DNA from: Eubacterium sp.
GTDB taxonomy: Bacteria; Bacillota; Clostridia; Oscillospirales; Acutalibacteraceae
Assembly (NCBI GenBank): GCA_022511225.1
Contig: JAFLRZ010000002.1
Span: 102,424-166,423, forward strand
Length of the DNA stretch: 64,000 nucleotides
Direction of reading: 5' to 3'
The position numbers and the translations under genes were made by a program. Under the pieces are notes generated by a model that was not told the origin of the DNA, did not search any database, and worked only from the letters and a program-made list of their open reading frames with translations. Positions 19,001 to 27,290 of this stretch are shown piece after piece (positions within the stretch are counted from its first letter, which is position 1; every line of letters starts with the position of its first letter).

Positions 19001-21191
19001 TCAGCTTCCTGCAGAATGTGAAAATCAGAAAACAGTATATATCCGTATGGAAGTATACGATGATATTGCGATAAATGGCGGAGCATTAATGTATCAGCTC
19101 AGCGGTGATGCTGCTGTTAACGATATTATAATTACAGGTAATTCCTTCTCAGCCGTAACATCGCTTAAGGCACCGACAATTACCGCTGACAGCGACGTAT
19201 TGTTCAGTGACGATACTGTTAAAATAAAGGACAATAACGGCGGTGCAAACGTATACTACACAGTTAACAATTCAGCTCCGATGCTCTACAGCGGTGAGTT
19301 TAATCCGTTTGACGCAAAGACTGCCAAGGGCGGAGACACTGCAGTAATCACTGCTTATTCAGAATATGAGGACATCAGGAGCGAAAACGCTCAGATAACC
19401 GTAACCTTCGGCGGAACGAACGTCAACAGCTTCATCTATGAGGATTTCTCAAAGGACGTTACGATGGGTGAAGTTCAGTCAACAGGCGGTATATACGGCG
19501 AAAGCGGAAGAATGACAACATACACTGACGGCAAATCACAGTACGTTCCTTTGTGGAGAGCTGACAACGGCTCCTTCTGTGTGTCCCCTGATGACGGCGC
19601 ATACTGGACAGCTGATTCAGGCTTTACATATCGGGTATCAACCGCAGGCTTTGACAATATTACGTTTACGTGCGATGCGTACACTACTGCACAGGGTCCA
19701 AAGAGCGTTACTCTTCAGTACAGCCTTGACGGCGAAAGCTTCACAGACGTTCAGACTAATATTGCCCTTACGGCAAATTCAAAGCTTGAACAGCTTCTGC
19801 TTACTGCTCCTCTTCCGGCAGATTGCAGCAACAAAGGCAAAATCTACATAAGACTTGCTACAACAGAAAATTCAACTTTCGGTGGTGCAAAGCTTCACAA
19901 CAACAATTCAAAGGGCAACCTCTACGTCAACAACGTAATCGTAGCAGGTGACGATAACGGCAATTACAAAATGCCGTACACCAACAAGTCAACAAATTAT
20001 TTTGGTGCAAACGGTACTATCGAATACGTCAGCCCCGACGGAATCGATATGAAGTACATCGTAACCGACTCGAACGGAAGCATCGTTCTTGCAGGTGATT
20101 ATACTGAGGGCGGAATAAAGCTTTCAACCGTAAAGGGCTTCGACTCCACAAAGCAGGAGGCGTACAGAGTCGTTATAGAAGCAGTTGAGGATGAGGACGC
20201 AAGCATTGCTAACGGTAATACGTATTACTACAAGGGTGAAACGGTAGTTAAATTCAACTACAATAATTCATCAAAACCGTTTGCAGATTACGTTGCTGCC
20301 GACTATCTGACAGTATCAAATACAAGCGGTGCAAACAGCGGTACTCTTTCAATGTATCCTAATGCAAACGACAAGACTCCGCTCACCTACACAGGCACGT
20401 ACGGCGTAAGAGTTTCGTGGGCAGACACAAACAAGTTCACCGCAACAAAAAAGCTTGATAAACCTGACGGTAACGGCTACTGGTTAATCGAAACAAGCAC
20501 TACAGACTATAAAAACCTTACACTTAATCTTGAACAGCTCAGCTCAAACAAGGGCCCGAGGGATTGGGGTGTAGCTTACAGTACGAACGGCAGAGATTAT
20601 ACTTACGTTGCTTCTTCAAACGTAAGAGCAATAAGCAATGACTCTACTGACAACACAGTAGAAACATACGGCAATCTTCCGCTTCCTTCTGAATGTGATA
20701 ATCAGGATAAGCTTTACTTAAAGATATTCATTAATGGCGGTGAAAGCGTTGACGGTGATGAGCTTGTTGACGTCCTTAAGGGCAATACAGGTATCAACAA
20801 CATCGAAATTAGTGGTATTCCTGTTGCAGATCAGATTTCACTTTCAGCAGTACTTCCTGAAGCTACTCACGGCACTGTTGACAACAGGGCAATCGCCGGT
20901 GCTAACGTTTACGTAAACGGTGAATGGCGAGGCATTACTGACGAATCAGGTAACGCGACTGTAAACATTGCTAAGGGAAGCGTCGCAGATATTACCGTGA
21001 AATTTGAAAATGCTCAAAAGAGTGTGACAATTTCCGCTTCTGACAGTACTAATGTACAGGAATTTGAATTACAAATCTTTGATTACAACAATGACGGCTA
21101 TATAAATGCAAAGGATTTCGGCAAAATCAATGCGCTCCCTGCTTATGACAACTACAAGCAGTACTTCAGCAATTATATCAGCACAAAATAG
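16032..21191 (+). CDS. Large secreted CotH-kinase-family protein with C-terminal dockerin
   Basis: About 1719 aa. Signal peptide (1-33), then a CotH domain from about residue 195 (SGRGNGTWSTTG) to 600, with the acidic motif GPIWDMDNALG near 505-515. A long array of Ig-like, discoidin-like and chitobiase-like beta modules follows. A dockerin repeat DYNNDGYINAKDFGKI ends the protein (about 1684-1719). CotH proteins phosphorylate spore-coat or surface proteins; the dockerin predicts docking to a cohesin scaffold. Only one dockerin repeat is canonical. ATG 16032 follows GAGG. Confidence 0.88.
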   Translation: MKKSFKKSTALLLAVIIIMTTLVVSPFSSQADVSTAPQLESSMLNMWADPQNALTQADINDAIGGNVLSPLGSIRPSKVNTSASKYYWFFPSTADLSALKIWFAEGSTLEISGTQVESGVPTNVFESINDGGVSVDYTVKLNNTSYSVTAIKSGDVGTIYIDTSSGSLSSINASKDHTVFESGTIMVIRPDGTVDYQGVMERMSGRGNGTWSTTGTKLPYNIKLGISKSLLGMPSAKKWCLLANAGDSTLIANQLTYDFADYIGVKYQPHCKPVDLYVNQQYLGSYQLAEKVQLKSNRIDVTDAYANLELANGTVSETGAILPGDLTGTAVGSYTSSGLPTTGTTSTFGSTVGNRKYSSSLTSPTDYTGGYLYELEISNRWPDENAGFCAYNRQGWVLKSCDYASKEMVNYSYDILFALGSSVYNGGIVPSSATTTTCRSNLRAMTTSNPAPAAQYQSKRWSDLLDADSAVKYYWVQEFFKNMDSSTSSTYFYKDSDNIDGKLYAGPIWDMDNALGEASESSRWGANINTAEGWYAKVARIYRFYASDSTKTYSNDNQAPLNFYAALATNCTDFWSMAERSYYKDIAPAIDVLLGNTADPNGTLKNIEYYVNTVAKSAAMNNIRHEKSFNAYTIIDSKEKWVTDRDIWINSQISKTDISGVTISNIGNHMYTGNEIMPDPTVSIFTSNGDVTLEKGVDYELSYENNINAGTAQITVTGIGLYTGSKTVNFTISPVTLPPYHSLTIDSTGYKDTELVAILKNTQTGNELTQSVSYKWYRNGTQISGADSDRYLLTADDVGTKITCVASGDGVNVTGSVTSNECNVLSGSRPSGYTRTIAEWVYDYTADSTTLVNADTSGEGYFYNATGGELQADANLFASVNGVDPAKIKWSADTDLYKIDGKTNTEDRSPVMGTSKSNNLAWDYFPYFETVVSTLGYDNIKFSAKLGGTNKGPKIWQIYYSLDGEDYVELEGAQHSITNNKTMEVAFDNVQLPAECENQKTVYIRMEVYDDIAINGGALMYQLSGDAAVNDIIITGNSFSAVTSLKAPTITADSDVLFSDDTVKIKDNNGGANVYYTVNNSAPMLYSGEFNPFDAKTAKGGDTAVITAYSEYEDIRSENAQITVTFGGTNVNSFIYEDFSKDVTMGEVQSTGGIYGESGRMTTYTDGKSQYVPLWRADNGSFCVSPDDGAYWTADSGFTYRVSTAGFDNITFTCDAYTTAQGPKSVTLQYSLDGESFTDVQTNIALTANSKLEQLLLTAPLPADCSNKGKIYIRLATTENSTFGGAKLHNNNSKGNLYVNNVIVAGDDNGNYKMPYTNKSTNYFGANGTIEYVSPDGIDMKYIVTDSNGSIVLAGDYTEGGIKLSTVKGFDSTKQEAYRVVIEAVEDEDASIANGNTYYYKGETVVKFNYNNSSKPFADYVAADYLTVSNTSGANSGTLSMYPNANDKTPLTYTGTYGVRVSWADTNKFTATKKLDKPDGNGYWLIETSTTDYKNLTLNLEQLSSNKGPRDWGVAYSTNGRDYTYVASSNVRAISNDSTDNTVETYGNLPLPSECDNQDKLYLKIFINGGESVDGDELVDVLKGNTGINNIEISGIPVADQISLSAVLPEATHGTVDNRAIAGANVYVNGEWRGITDESGNATVNIAKGSVADITVKFENAQKSVTISASDSTNVQEFELQIFDYNNDGYINAKDFGKINALPAYDNYKQYFSNYISTK

Positions 21192-21210
21192 ACAGTAAAG
21201 GAGAAGGAAA

Positions 21211-22371
21211 ATGAAGAAGAAGATTTTATCAATAATACTTGCCATTGCAGTAGCTGCGGCTTCATTTTCCTTCGCAAATACTGCATATGCAAGCTCAGTG
21301 CAATTAGTTCTCGATACGAAGCAATCAGTAGTAATTAACGGAACTGACGACCTTGAGTGGTTTTACTTCACTCCAAGCTCATCGGGTACTTATTCATTTC
21401 GGTCATATAACGTCTATGCAAGTGAATGCTACTTGTTTGTTAAAGAGGTTGACACTGCAACTAAGCAAAAAAAATACGTACAGCTTGCGTATTCAAATAA
21501 AGATGATAAGGTCAGCGAAGGCTCAAGACAGTTTAAGCTGACATACCATCTTGTAGCAGGCACAACGTATTACTATGCTGTTGGCTGGTATTTGTCAGAA
21601 TCAAGAACAAACGGCGTGTTTACAGTAATGCTGACTAATGATAGTTACGATGACTCGTCGATACAGAGGATTGAGGCAAGCTGTCCTATCGAGCTTGAGG
21701 CGTATACCGACGGCGATTGGATAACGGATGCTTCGGGTAATTCGTTTTTCAGGTACAACACCTCAAAGATTATTTCAAATATGATAGTAACTCTTTACTA
21801 CGAAAACGGTACTTCGACCACTGCTGTAGGGCAGGAATATATTGACGGCTACGCGATTACCTTTATTGATAATCAATACGAGAAGCACTGGCATCCTAAC
21901 GACTCAGCTGAGTATGTCCGCAACACCTTTACAGTGAAGGTCAATAATCTGACGGCTTCAGTTGATATTCCTATCGTCATTACGTCAAGATACTCGGTCA
22001 AGGGCAAGGTAGTTGATATGAACGGCAGTCCTGTCGCAAATGCGAATATATATCAGGGCTCGTCAAAGGTCGCTGTCAGCGGAAGTGACGGAAGCTTCAG
22101 CTTCTATCATACTGCGGGCCAGTATCTGTTCACTGTTTTCACTACTCATTCAATAAGCAGAACTGTTAAGTTGCAGATTTCTGCAAACAATGCAAATAAC
22201 AACTTCTCGTCAACTCCGATAAGCATTTGCAACTGTGATTACGTTCAGGACGGAATAATAAACGCAAAGGATTTCTCCTTTATACACAGGTACGTCGATG
22301 AATCTTATAAGCAGATGGCGAAAGAAGAATTTCAAAAATGCATTAGCTTCACGGCAAAAGATTATGTATAA
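21211..22371 (+). CDS. Secreted dockerin-containing protein
   Basis: 386 aa: signal peptide (1-27, cleavage near AYASS), a beta-sandwich resembling pre-peptidase C-type domains (about 30-145), an Ig-like domain, a carboxypeptidase-regulatory-like domain (YSVKGKVVDMNGSPVANA, about 268-330), then a dockerin repeat DYVQDGIINAKDFSFIHRY (about 342-382). It has no catalytic domain, so it is probably a structural cell-surface component. It lies 19 nt after the CotH gene with an AAGGAGAAGG site, as the last gene of the operon. Confidence 0.85.
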   Translation: MKKKILSIILAIAVAAASFSFANTAYASSVQLVLDTKQSVVINGTDDLEWFYFTPSSSGTYSFRSYNVYASECYLFVKEVDTATKQKKYVQLAYSNKDDKVSEGSRQFKLTYHLVAGTTYYYAVGWYLSESRTNGVFTVMLTNDSYDDSSIQRIEASCPIELEAYTDGDWITDASGNSFFRYNTSKIISNMIVTLYYENGTSTTAVGQEYIDGYAITFIDNQYEKHWHPNDSAEYVRNTFTVKVNNLTASVDIPIVITSRYSVKGKVVDMNGSPVANANIYQGSSKVAVSGSDGSFSFYHTAGQYLFTVFTTHSISRTVKLQISANNANNNFSSTPISICNCDYVQDGIINAKDFSFIHRYVDESYKQMAKEEFQKCISFTAKDYV

Positions 22372-22383
22372 GTAATAAACAAC

Positions 22384-22416
22384 AAACGGGAACCCATTTA
22401 GTCGGGTTCCCGTTTT
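22384..22416. terminator. Terminator of the CotH/dockerin operon
   Basis: AAACGGGAACCC / GGGTTCCCGTTT (12-bp stem, 8-nt loop) followed by T. It also suits the convergent PqqD-like gene. Confidence 0.85.
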
Positions 22417-22429
22417 AGTATATAGCTGA

Positions 22430-22696
22430 CTATTCTTCAATCAGGTTATTATCTCTCAGCTTTTTAACGAAAGCCTCTATATCTGCTCTCGCTGTTGCCT
22501 CGTCAATCTCGTACTCGTCAGTCACAAGCTTAACTGCGTCGTCAATCGTAATATCCTTTGTAAAGCAATCCCAAAAAAATGATGCACTGCCGTTAAGAGT
22601 AATCATTCCGTTAAAATCATTAGCAGCATTGCCAACAGGAACTACGATATTTGAGCCTGCTATCTCGCGCTTTGCAAAGCCTTTTTTTATTTTCAT
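22430..22696 (-). CDS. PqqD-like peptide-chaperone-fold protein
   Basis: 88 aa with the PqqD/RRE-type fold: VPVGNAANDFNGMITLNGSASFFWDCF, then an acidic helix and FVKKLRDNNLIEE. Members bind leader peptides in RiPP pathways or act alone. No radical-SAM maturase or precursor gene lies nearby. ATG 22696 follows AGGTGA. Confidence 0.8.
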   Translation of the reverse strand: MKIKKGFAKREIAGSNIVVPVGNAANDFNGMITLNGSASFFWDCFTKDITIDDAVKLVTDEYEIDEATARADIEAFVKKLRDNNLIEE

Positions 22697-22833
22697 ATTA
22701 ATCACCTACTTATATTTTTGTTTAGTATACCAAAAATATATGATTTTTTCAACATCAGAGTTGAGGTTATTGCTTATAAGCAATATATACAAAATAAAAA
22801 TACTAATTATGTCCATTTTTTTCGTATTTACTA

Positions 22834-22862
22834 TTGAAGAAGATACACAAATTGAGTATAAT
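22834..22862 (+). promoter_or_regulatory. Promoter of the IscU-like/GGGtGRT operon
   Basis: TTGAAG (22834-22839), a 17-nt spacer and TATAAT (22857-22862). Confidence 0.75.
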
Positions 22863-22925
22863 AAACAATAGTAATTTTGCAATTAATTATTCAATTAAAA
22901 AGTTAAATTGAAAGGAGTAATTCAA

Positions 22926-23618
22926 ATGACTTATTCACATGAAGTTGAAACAATGTGTCCTGTAGCTCAGGGTGTTGCTCACGGTGCTGCTCCGATTCCT
23001 GAGGAAGCAAAGTGGGTACAGGCAAAGGAGATTAAGGACATTTCAGGCTTCACACACGGTATCGGCTGGTGTGCTCCTCAGCAGGGTACCTGCAAGCTCA
23101 GCCTTAACGTTAAGGATGGTATTATTCAGGAGGCTCTTGTTGAAACAATCGGTTGCTCAGGTATGACTCATTCAGCTGCTATGGCTTCTGAAATTCTTCC
23201 AGGCAGAACAATTCTTGAGGCTCTTAACACAGACCTTGTTTGTGACGCTATCAACACAGCTATGAGAGAGCTCTTCCTCCAGATCGTATACGGTCGTTCA
23301 CAGAGTGCTTTCTCTGATGACGGTCTTCCAATCGGTGCAGGTCTTGAGGATCTTGGTAAAGGACTTCGTTCTCAGGTAGGCACAATGTACGGCACACTTT
23401 CAAAGGGTCCTCGTTACCTTGAAATGACAGACGGCTACGTAACCGGTATTGCTCTTGATGCAGACAACGAAATCATCGGTTACAAGTTTATAAACTTCGG
23501 CAAGATGATGGACTTCATCAAGGCTGGTGACGATGCTAACACAGCATTTGAAAAGGCACAGGGTCAGTACGGCAGAGTTGACGACGCAGTACAGATTATC
23601 GACCCAAGAAAAGCATAA
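22926..23618 (+). CDS. IscU/NifU-like Fe-S scaffold-type protein
   Basis: 230 aa. The first domain resembles iron-sulfur scaffold folds, with conserved Cys in GWCAPQQGTC and ETIGCSGMTH. A second ~100-residue region ends in a KFINFGKMMDFIKAGDDA segment. Homologues are annotated as Fe-S assembly scaffolds and almost always precede a GGGtGRT protein, as here. ATG 22926 follows AAAGGAG. Confidence 0.82.
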   Translation: MTYSHEVETMCPVAQGVAHGAAPIPEEAKWVQAKEIKDISGFTHGIGWCAPQQGTCKLSLNVKDGIIQEALVETIGCSGMTHSAAMASEILPGRTILEALNTDLVCDAINTAMRELFLQIVYGRSQSAFSDDGLPIGAGLEDLGKGLRSQVGTMYGTLSKGPRYLEMTDGYVTGIALDADNEIIGYKFINFGKMMDFIKAGDDANTAFEKAQGQYGRVDDAVQIIDPRKA

Positions 23619-23631
23619 GGAGGAAAGAATA

Positions 23632-24630
23632 ATGGCTTTATTTGAATCATACGATAGAAGAGAAAAGCAAATTCTCGAAGTTCTTGAAAAGTACGACATT
23701 AAATCTATTGAAGAATGCAGAGAAATCTGCAAGGCTAAAGGCTTTGATCCTTATGCAATTGTTGAAGGCATTCAGCCAATATGCTTTGAAAATGCTAAGT
23801 GGGCATACACAGTAGGCTGTGCAATCGCTCTTAAGAAGGGTGTTACAAACGCTGCTGACGCTGCTGCTGCAATCGGTGAGGGTCTTCAGTCTTTCTGCAT
23901 CCCTGGCTCAGTTGCTGATCAAAGAAAGGTTGGTCTTGGTCACGGTAACCTTGGCAAGATGCTTCTTGAAGAGGATACAGAGTGCTTCGCATTCCTTGCA
24001 GGTCACGAATCATTCGCAGCTGCAGAGGGTGCTATTGGTATTGCTGAAAAGGCTAACAAGGTTAGAAAAACTCCTCTTCGCGTAATTCTTAACGGTCTTG
24101 GTAAGGATGCAGCACAGATTATTGCAAGAATCAACGGCTTCACATACGTTGAAACACAGATGGATTACTACACAGGCGAGGTTAAGGAAGTTTTCCGCAA
24201 GTCATATTCAGACGGACTTCGCTCAAAGGTTAATTGCTACGGTGCAAACGATGTAACCGAAGGTGTTGCAATTATGTGGAAAGAGGGCGTTGACGTTTCT
24301 ATCACAGGTAACTCAACAAACCCGACAAGATTCCAGCATCCTGTTGCAGGCACATACAAGAAGGAGTGCGTTGAAAAGGGCAAAAAGTACTTCTCAGTTG
24401 CATCAGGCGGCGGTACAGGAAGAACTCTTCATCCTGATAATATGGCTGCAGGTCCTGCTTCATACGGTATGACAGATACAATGGGCAGAATGCACAGCGA
24501 TGCTCAGTTTGCAGGCTCATCATCAGTACCGGCTCACGTTGAAATGATGGGACTTATCGGTATGGGTAACAACCCAATGGTTGGCGCAACAGTTGCTTGC
24601 GCAGTTGCAGTTGAAGAGGCTGTAAAATAA
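23632..24630 (+). CDS. GGGtGRT family protein
   Basis: 332 aa. The family signature GGGTGRT is present (SVASGGGTGRTLHPDN, about residue 260), with conserved GHGNLGKML and HEMMG-type (HVEMMGLIGMGNNP) stretches. The family has no established biochemical role. It starts 14 nt after the IscU-like gene with AGGAGG and almost certainly works with it, perhaps as an Fe-S enzyme or carrier (inference). Confidence 0.9.
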   Translation: MALFESYDRREKQILEVLEKYDIKSIEECREICKAKGFDPYAIVEGIQPICFENAKWAYTVGCAIALKKGVTNAADAAAAIGEGLQSFCIPGSVADQRKVGLGHGNLGKMLLEEDTECFAFLAGHESFAAAEGAIGIAEKANKVRKTPLRVILNGLGKDAAQIIARINGFTYVETQMDYYTGEVKEVFRKSYSDGLRSKVNCYGANDVTEGVAIMWKEGVDVSITGNSTNPTRFQHPVAGTYKKECVEKGKKYFSVASGGGTGRTLHPDNMAAGPASYGMTDTMGRMHSDAQFAGSSSVPAHVEMMGLIGMGNNPMVGATVACAVAVEEAVK

Positions 24631-24650
24631 GATTAAATAGACAAAAACAT

Positions 24651-24684
24651 AAAAAGCCTGACATCTTGAATGTCAGGCTTTTTT
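24651..24684 (+). terminator. Terminator after the GGGtGRT gene
   Basis: A 14-bp stem AAAAAGCCTGACAT / ATGTCAGGCTTTTT with a 5-nt loop and a T run. Confidence 0.9.
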
Positions 24685-24919
24685 AATTTAAACGGTTTTC
24701 AATCTCACTTACTATATCACTCATTTTCATTTCCAGTGCACAGGATATACGATAAAGCGTTTCAAGAGTCGGCTTGCGCTCACCTCTTTCAATCGCTGAA
24801 AGGTGTGTCCTGCCTATATCTGCAAGACCACTGAGCACCTCTTGAGATATTCCCTTTTCATTTCTGATATCTGCAATTACTCGTCCCACAATCTTAGCAT
24901 TAAGTGTCGGTATAAACAT
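24683..24919 (-). CDS. XRE-family HTH regulator
   Basis: 78 aa single-domain Cro/C1 helix-turn-helix (IADIRNEKGISQEVLSGLADIGRTHLSAIERGERKPTL). ATG 24919 is preferred because GAGG lies 8 nt upstream. It is divergent from the DUF5067 gene and may control the promoter between them. Confidence 0.85.
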   Translation of the reverse strand: MFIPTLNAKIVGRVIADIRNEKGISQEVLSGLADIGRTHLSAIERGERKPTLETLYRISCALEMKMSDIVSEIENRLN

Positions 24920-24975
24920 AAGCATCACCTCATTATTAGTGTATGCTAAAAAATAGCTGCTTATGAATACATATG

Positions 24976-25004
24976 TTGACATTTTAACACTTATGTGTTA
25001 CTAT
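24976..25004 (+). promoter_or_regulatory. Promoter with palindrome in the spacer
   Basis: TTGACA (24976-24981), a 17-nt spacer and TACTAT (24999-25004). The palindrome AACAC-TTAT-GTGTT (24986-24999) fills the spacer and is a plausible operator for the divergent XRE regulator. Confidence 0.6.
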
Positions 25005-25035
25005 AAAGCTATAAAATTTAAGGGAGGTTTGCAAA

Positions 25036-25743
25036 ATGGCAGACGAAAATAACAATCAATATTACACTCCACCACAGGATAATCAGTATTATCCGCCTCA
25101 ACAACCGCAGGAACAAAAGGCAAGCGTTGGACTTGCTATACTTTCCTATATTATTCCGCTTGTGGGTTTGATTTTATTCATCACAAACAAGGATAAAAAG
25201 CCGAAAACTGCAAAAGCCTGCGGCATATGCGCATTAGTAAGTTTTATTATTAATATCGTTTTAACTATCATATTAACTGTAGGAACAGGAGCATTGTTTA
25301 GTAAGGCTGTTGATGAAAGCTTAGGTGATATATCATATTCTGATGAATATGAGCTTGACGCAAGTGCAGATGAAAATTCATCAAATACATCAGATAGCAT
25401 TGTCGGTGATTACGGATGTGTTGTTAAAGAAGCAAAGCTTTGTAAAGACTATGCAGGCAAGGACGCTGTTCTTATTACATATGAATTTACAAATAATTCA
25501 AGTAACGCTATCAGCTTTGACGTTGCTTTGAGCGATTCAGTTTATCAGGACGGTGTAGGACTTGAAACAGCAATTCTCGATGAGGATACGGATTTACTTG
25601 ACGTTGAAATCAAACCGGGAGTTACAAAGGATGTCAAAAAGGCTTATGTATTAAGAGACACCTCAACTCCGCTGGAGGTAGAAATCAGTGAGCTGTTTTC
25701 TTTCAGTAATGATAAAATTGTAACTAATGTAAATATAAAATAA
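25036..25743 (+). CDS. Membrane-anchored DUF5067-type protein
   Basis: 235 aa. A Gln/Pro/Tyr-rich cytoplasmic N-terminus (1-28) precedes two transmembrane helices (about 30-48 and 58-82). An acidic Ser/Asn linker leads to an extracellular Ig-like DUF5067 domain (about 125-235; VLITYEFTNNSSNAISFDV). Function unknown; similar proteins are abundant in gut Firmicutes. Confidence 0.78.
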   Translation: MADENNNQYYTPPQDNQYYPPQQPQEQKASVGLAILSYIIPLVGLILFITNKDKKPKTAKACGICALVSFIINIVLTIILTVGTGALFSKAVDESLGDISYSDEYELDASADENSSNTSDSIVGDYGCVVKEAKLCKDYAGKDAVLITYEFTNNSSNAISFDVALSDSVYQDGVGLETAILDEDTDLLDVEIKPGVTKDVKKAYVLRDTSTPLEVEISELFSFSNDKIVTNVNIK

Positions 25744-25750
25744 CAAACAT

Positions 25751-25783
25751 AAAAAGGAGCACCCTGTAGGGTGCTCGTTTTTC
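25751..25783 (+). terminator. Terminator of the DUF5067 gene
   Basis: GAGCACCC-TGTA-GGGTGCTC followed by GTTTTTC. Confidence 0.8.
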
Positions 25784-25820
25784 TATATATAGTGAATATC
25801 TAATTTCATCTTTCAAATCC

Positions 25821-25857
25821 AAAAGCAACTACGCTTACACAAGCGCAGTTGCTTTAA
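25821..25857 (-). terminator. Terminator of the AraC-phosphotransferase gene
   Basis: Complementary arms AAAAGCAACTACGCTT and AAGCGCAGTTGCTTT give a ~14-bp stem; on the minus strand it ends in TTTT. Confidence 0.75.
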
Positions 25858-25858
25858 T

Positions 25859-27151
25859 TCATTTGAGCTTCAATTCATCAATAACGGATACAAGCCAGGC
25901 AGTCATACGTTTATTTATCTCAAAAAGTTCTGTATATTTGTCATGTTCCGAAAAATACACTGTACATACCAACTGATTTGCTATGACAACATAAGGAAGA
26001 GCTTTATACTCTTCGTCAGTAAGCTTTACCACGCTGTCATAGCCACAAATGACATTTTTGTAGATTTCAAGCCATTTTGAAAGCATTACAGTATCATTTT
26101 CGTCAAAGCTTTCACTTAAAACCGCTGTAGCTGCATAGCATGGATCATAAATACGAAGATTCCTTTCTGATAATTTAAAATCAATAAAGCCCCATTTGTC
26201 TTGTGATACAATAATATTTGCAGGATTAGGATCACGATGTATGATTTGCTTGGGTAACTTGTTGTACAATTTTCCAAAATCATCTATATAATCCCGATAA
26301 AACTGTTCTGAAAACGAAAAAATTTTTCTCGCTTTCAGCATAGCATAATCCTTTACAGTTCGGTATAAATCCACATCGTCAACAGGCATTTCTGTTTGAC
26401 TTAAAATAAGATGCAGTTGTCCGATAATTTCACCGACAAATCTTGCTTTTTCTAAATCATCATAAAAATCATTAGAAACCATTTGTGATCCAAAAATTCG
26501 TTTGGTTACATAGAAAAACAACTCGCCGTCCTGCACATATTCTCTACCATCTGTTGTCAGCACAGGAGATGATACATATAAACCCGTGCTTTCCATTGCT
26601 TTGCAAAGTTTAACTTCGTTTTTGACTTTTCCCAAATCATCGGAAAATTTTAGAACAAAATCTTTACCAACGTAAAGTGCAGTGTCATCTTTTTCTCCGT
26701 TGCCTTTATAATAGATATTAGAAATTGATTCATTTTCCAAATTCCAATGCTTCAAAAGTTTCAATGCTTTTTTATCTGATATATTCATATGCTTCTCCTC
26801 ATTCAAATTCAATTTATAAGGCCGTTTAGCTCTGCCTTTTTTCAAAAAATCAGAAGGAGTACAGCCAAATTCACGACGAAAAGCCTTATAGAATCCTGCA
26901 TAAGTGTCAAAACCATATTCCAGTATCACATCAATTCTTTTTCGTCCGCAGTGTATTTCATAAACAGCATGAATAAGCCTTCGACGGAGAATATATTGCA
27001 TAACAGGCATTCCGACATATGATTGAAACAATCTGTAATAATAAAAAATAGAATAACCAGCCTGATTTGAAAGTTCTGCCGCAGTAATTTGAGTTTTTAG
27101 ATTATCTTCAATATAGTCAATGCTATTCTGTATAATTTTCTTATAATCCAT
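25859..27151 (-). CDS. AraC-type regulator fused to an APH-like phosphotransferase
   Basis: 430 aa. Residues about 1-105 are a double helix-turn-helix AraC domain (ITAAELSNQAGYSIFYYYRLFQSYVG, ILEYGFDTYAGFYKAFRREFGCTP). Residues about 125-430 form an aminoglycoside/homoserine-kinase-like domain with the catalytic loop IIHRDPNPANIIV and metal-binding GFIDFK. The kinase domain may act as a ligand sensor or a genuine small-molecule kinase; substrate unknown. ATG 27151 follows AAAGGAGG. Confidence 0.87.
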   Translation of the reverse strand: MDYKKIIQNSIDYIEDNLKTQITAAELSNQAGYSIFYYYRLFQSYVGMPVMQYILRRRLIHAVYEIHCGRKRIDVILEYGFDTYAGFYKAFRREFGCTPSDFLKKGRAKRPYKLNLNEEKHMNISDKKALKLLKHWNLENESISNIYYKGNGEKDDTALYVGKDFVLKFSDDLGKVKNEVKLCKAMESTGLYVSSPVLTTDGREYVQDGELFFYVTKRIFGSQMVSNDFYDDLEKARFVGEIIGQLHLILSQTEMPVDDVDLYRTVKDYAMLKARKIFSFSEQFYRDYIDDFGKLYNKLPKQIIHRDPNPANIIVSQDKWGFIDFKLSERNLRIYDPCYAATAVLSESFDENDTVMLSKWLEIYKNVICGYDSVVKLTDEEYKALPYVVIANQLVCTVYFSEHDKYTELFEINKRMTAWLVSVIDELKLK

Positions 27152-27290
27152 CTCTGTACCTCCTTTCTCTATCTCTTTGTAGCTACATATATATGATAAC
27201 ACTTGAATAAGTAATTTCATTTCCTGTTTTGCTGAATTTTATAAACAAAGAAAAGGGAGACTACTTTCTTGTGAAGTGTCTCCCCATCGT

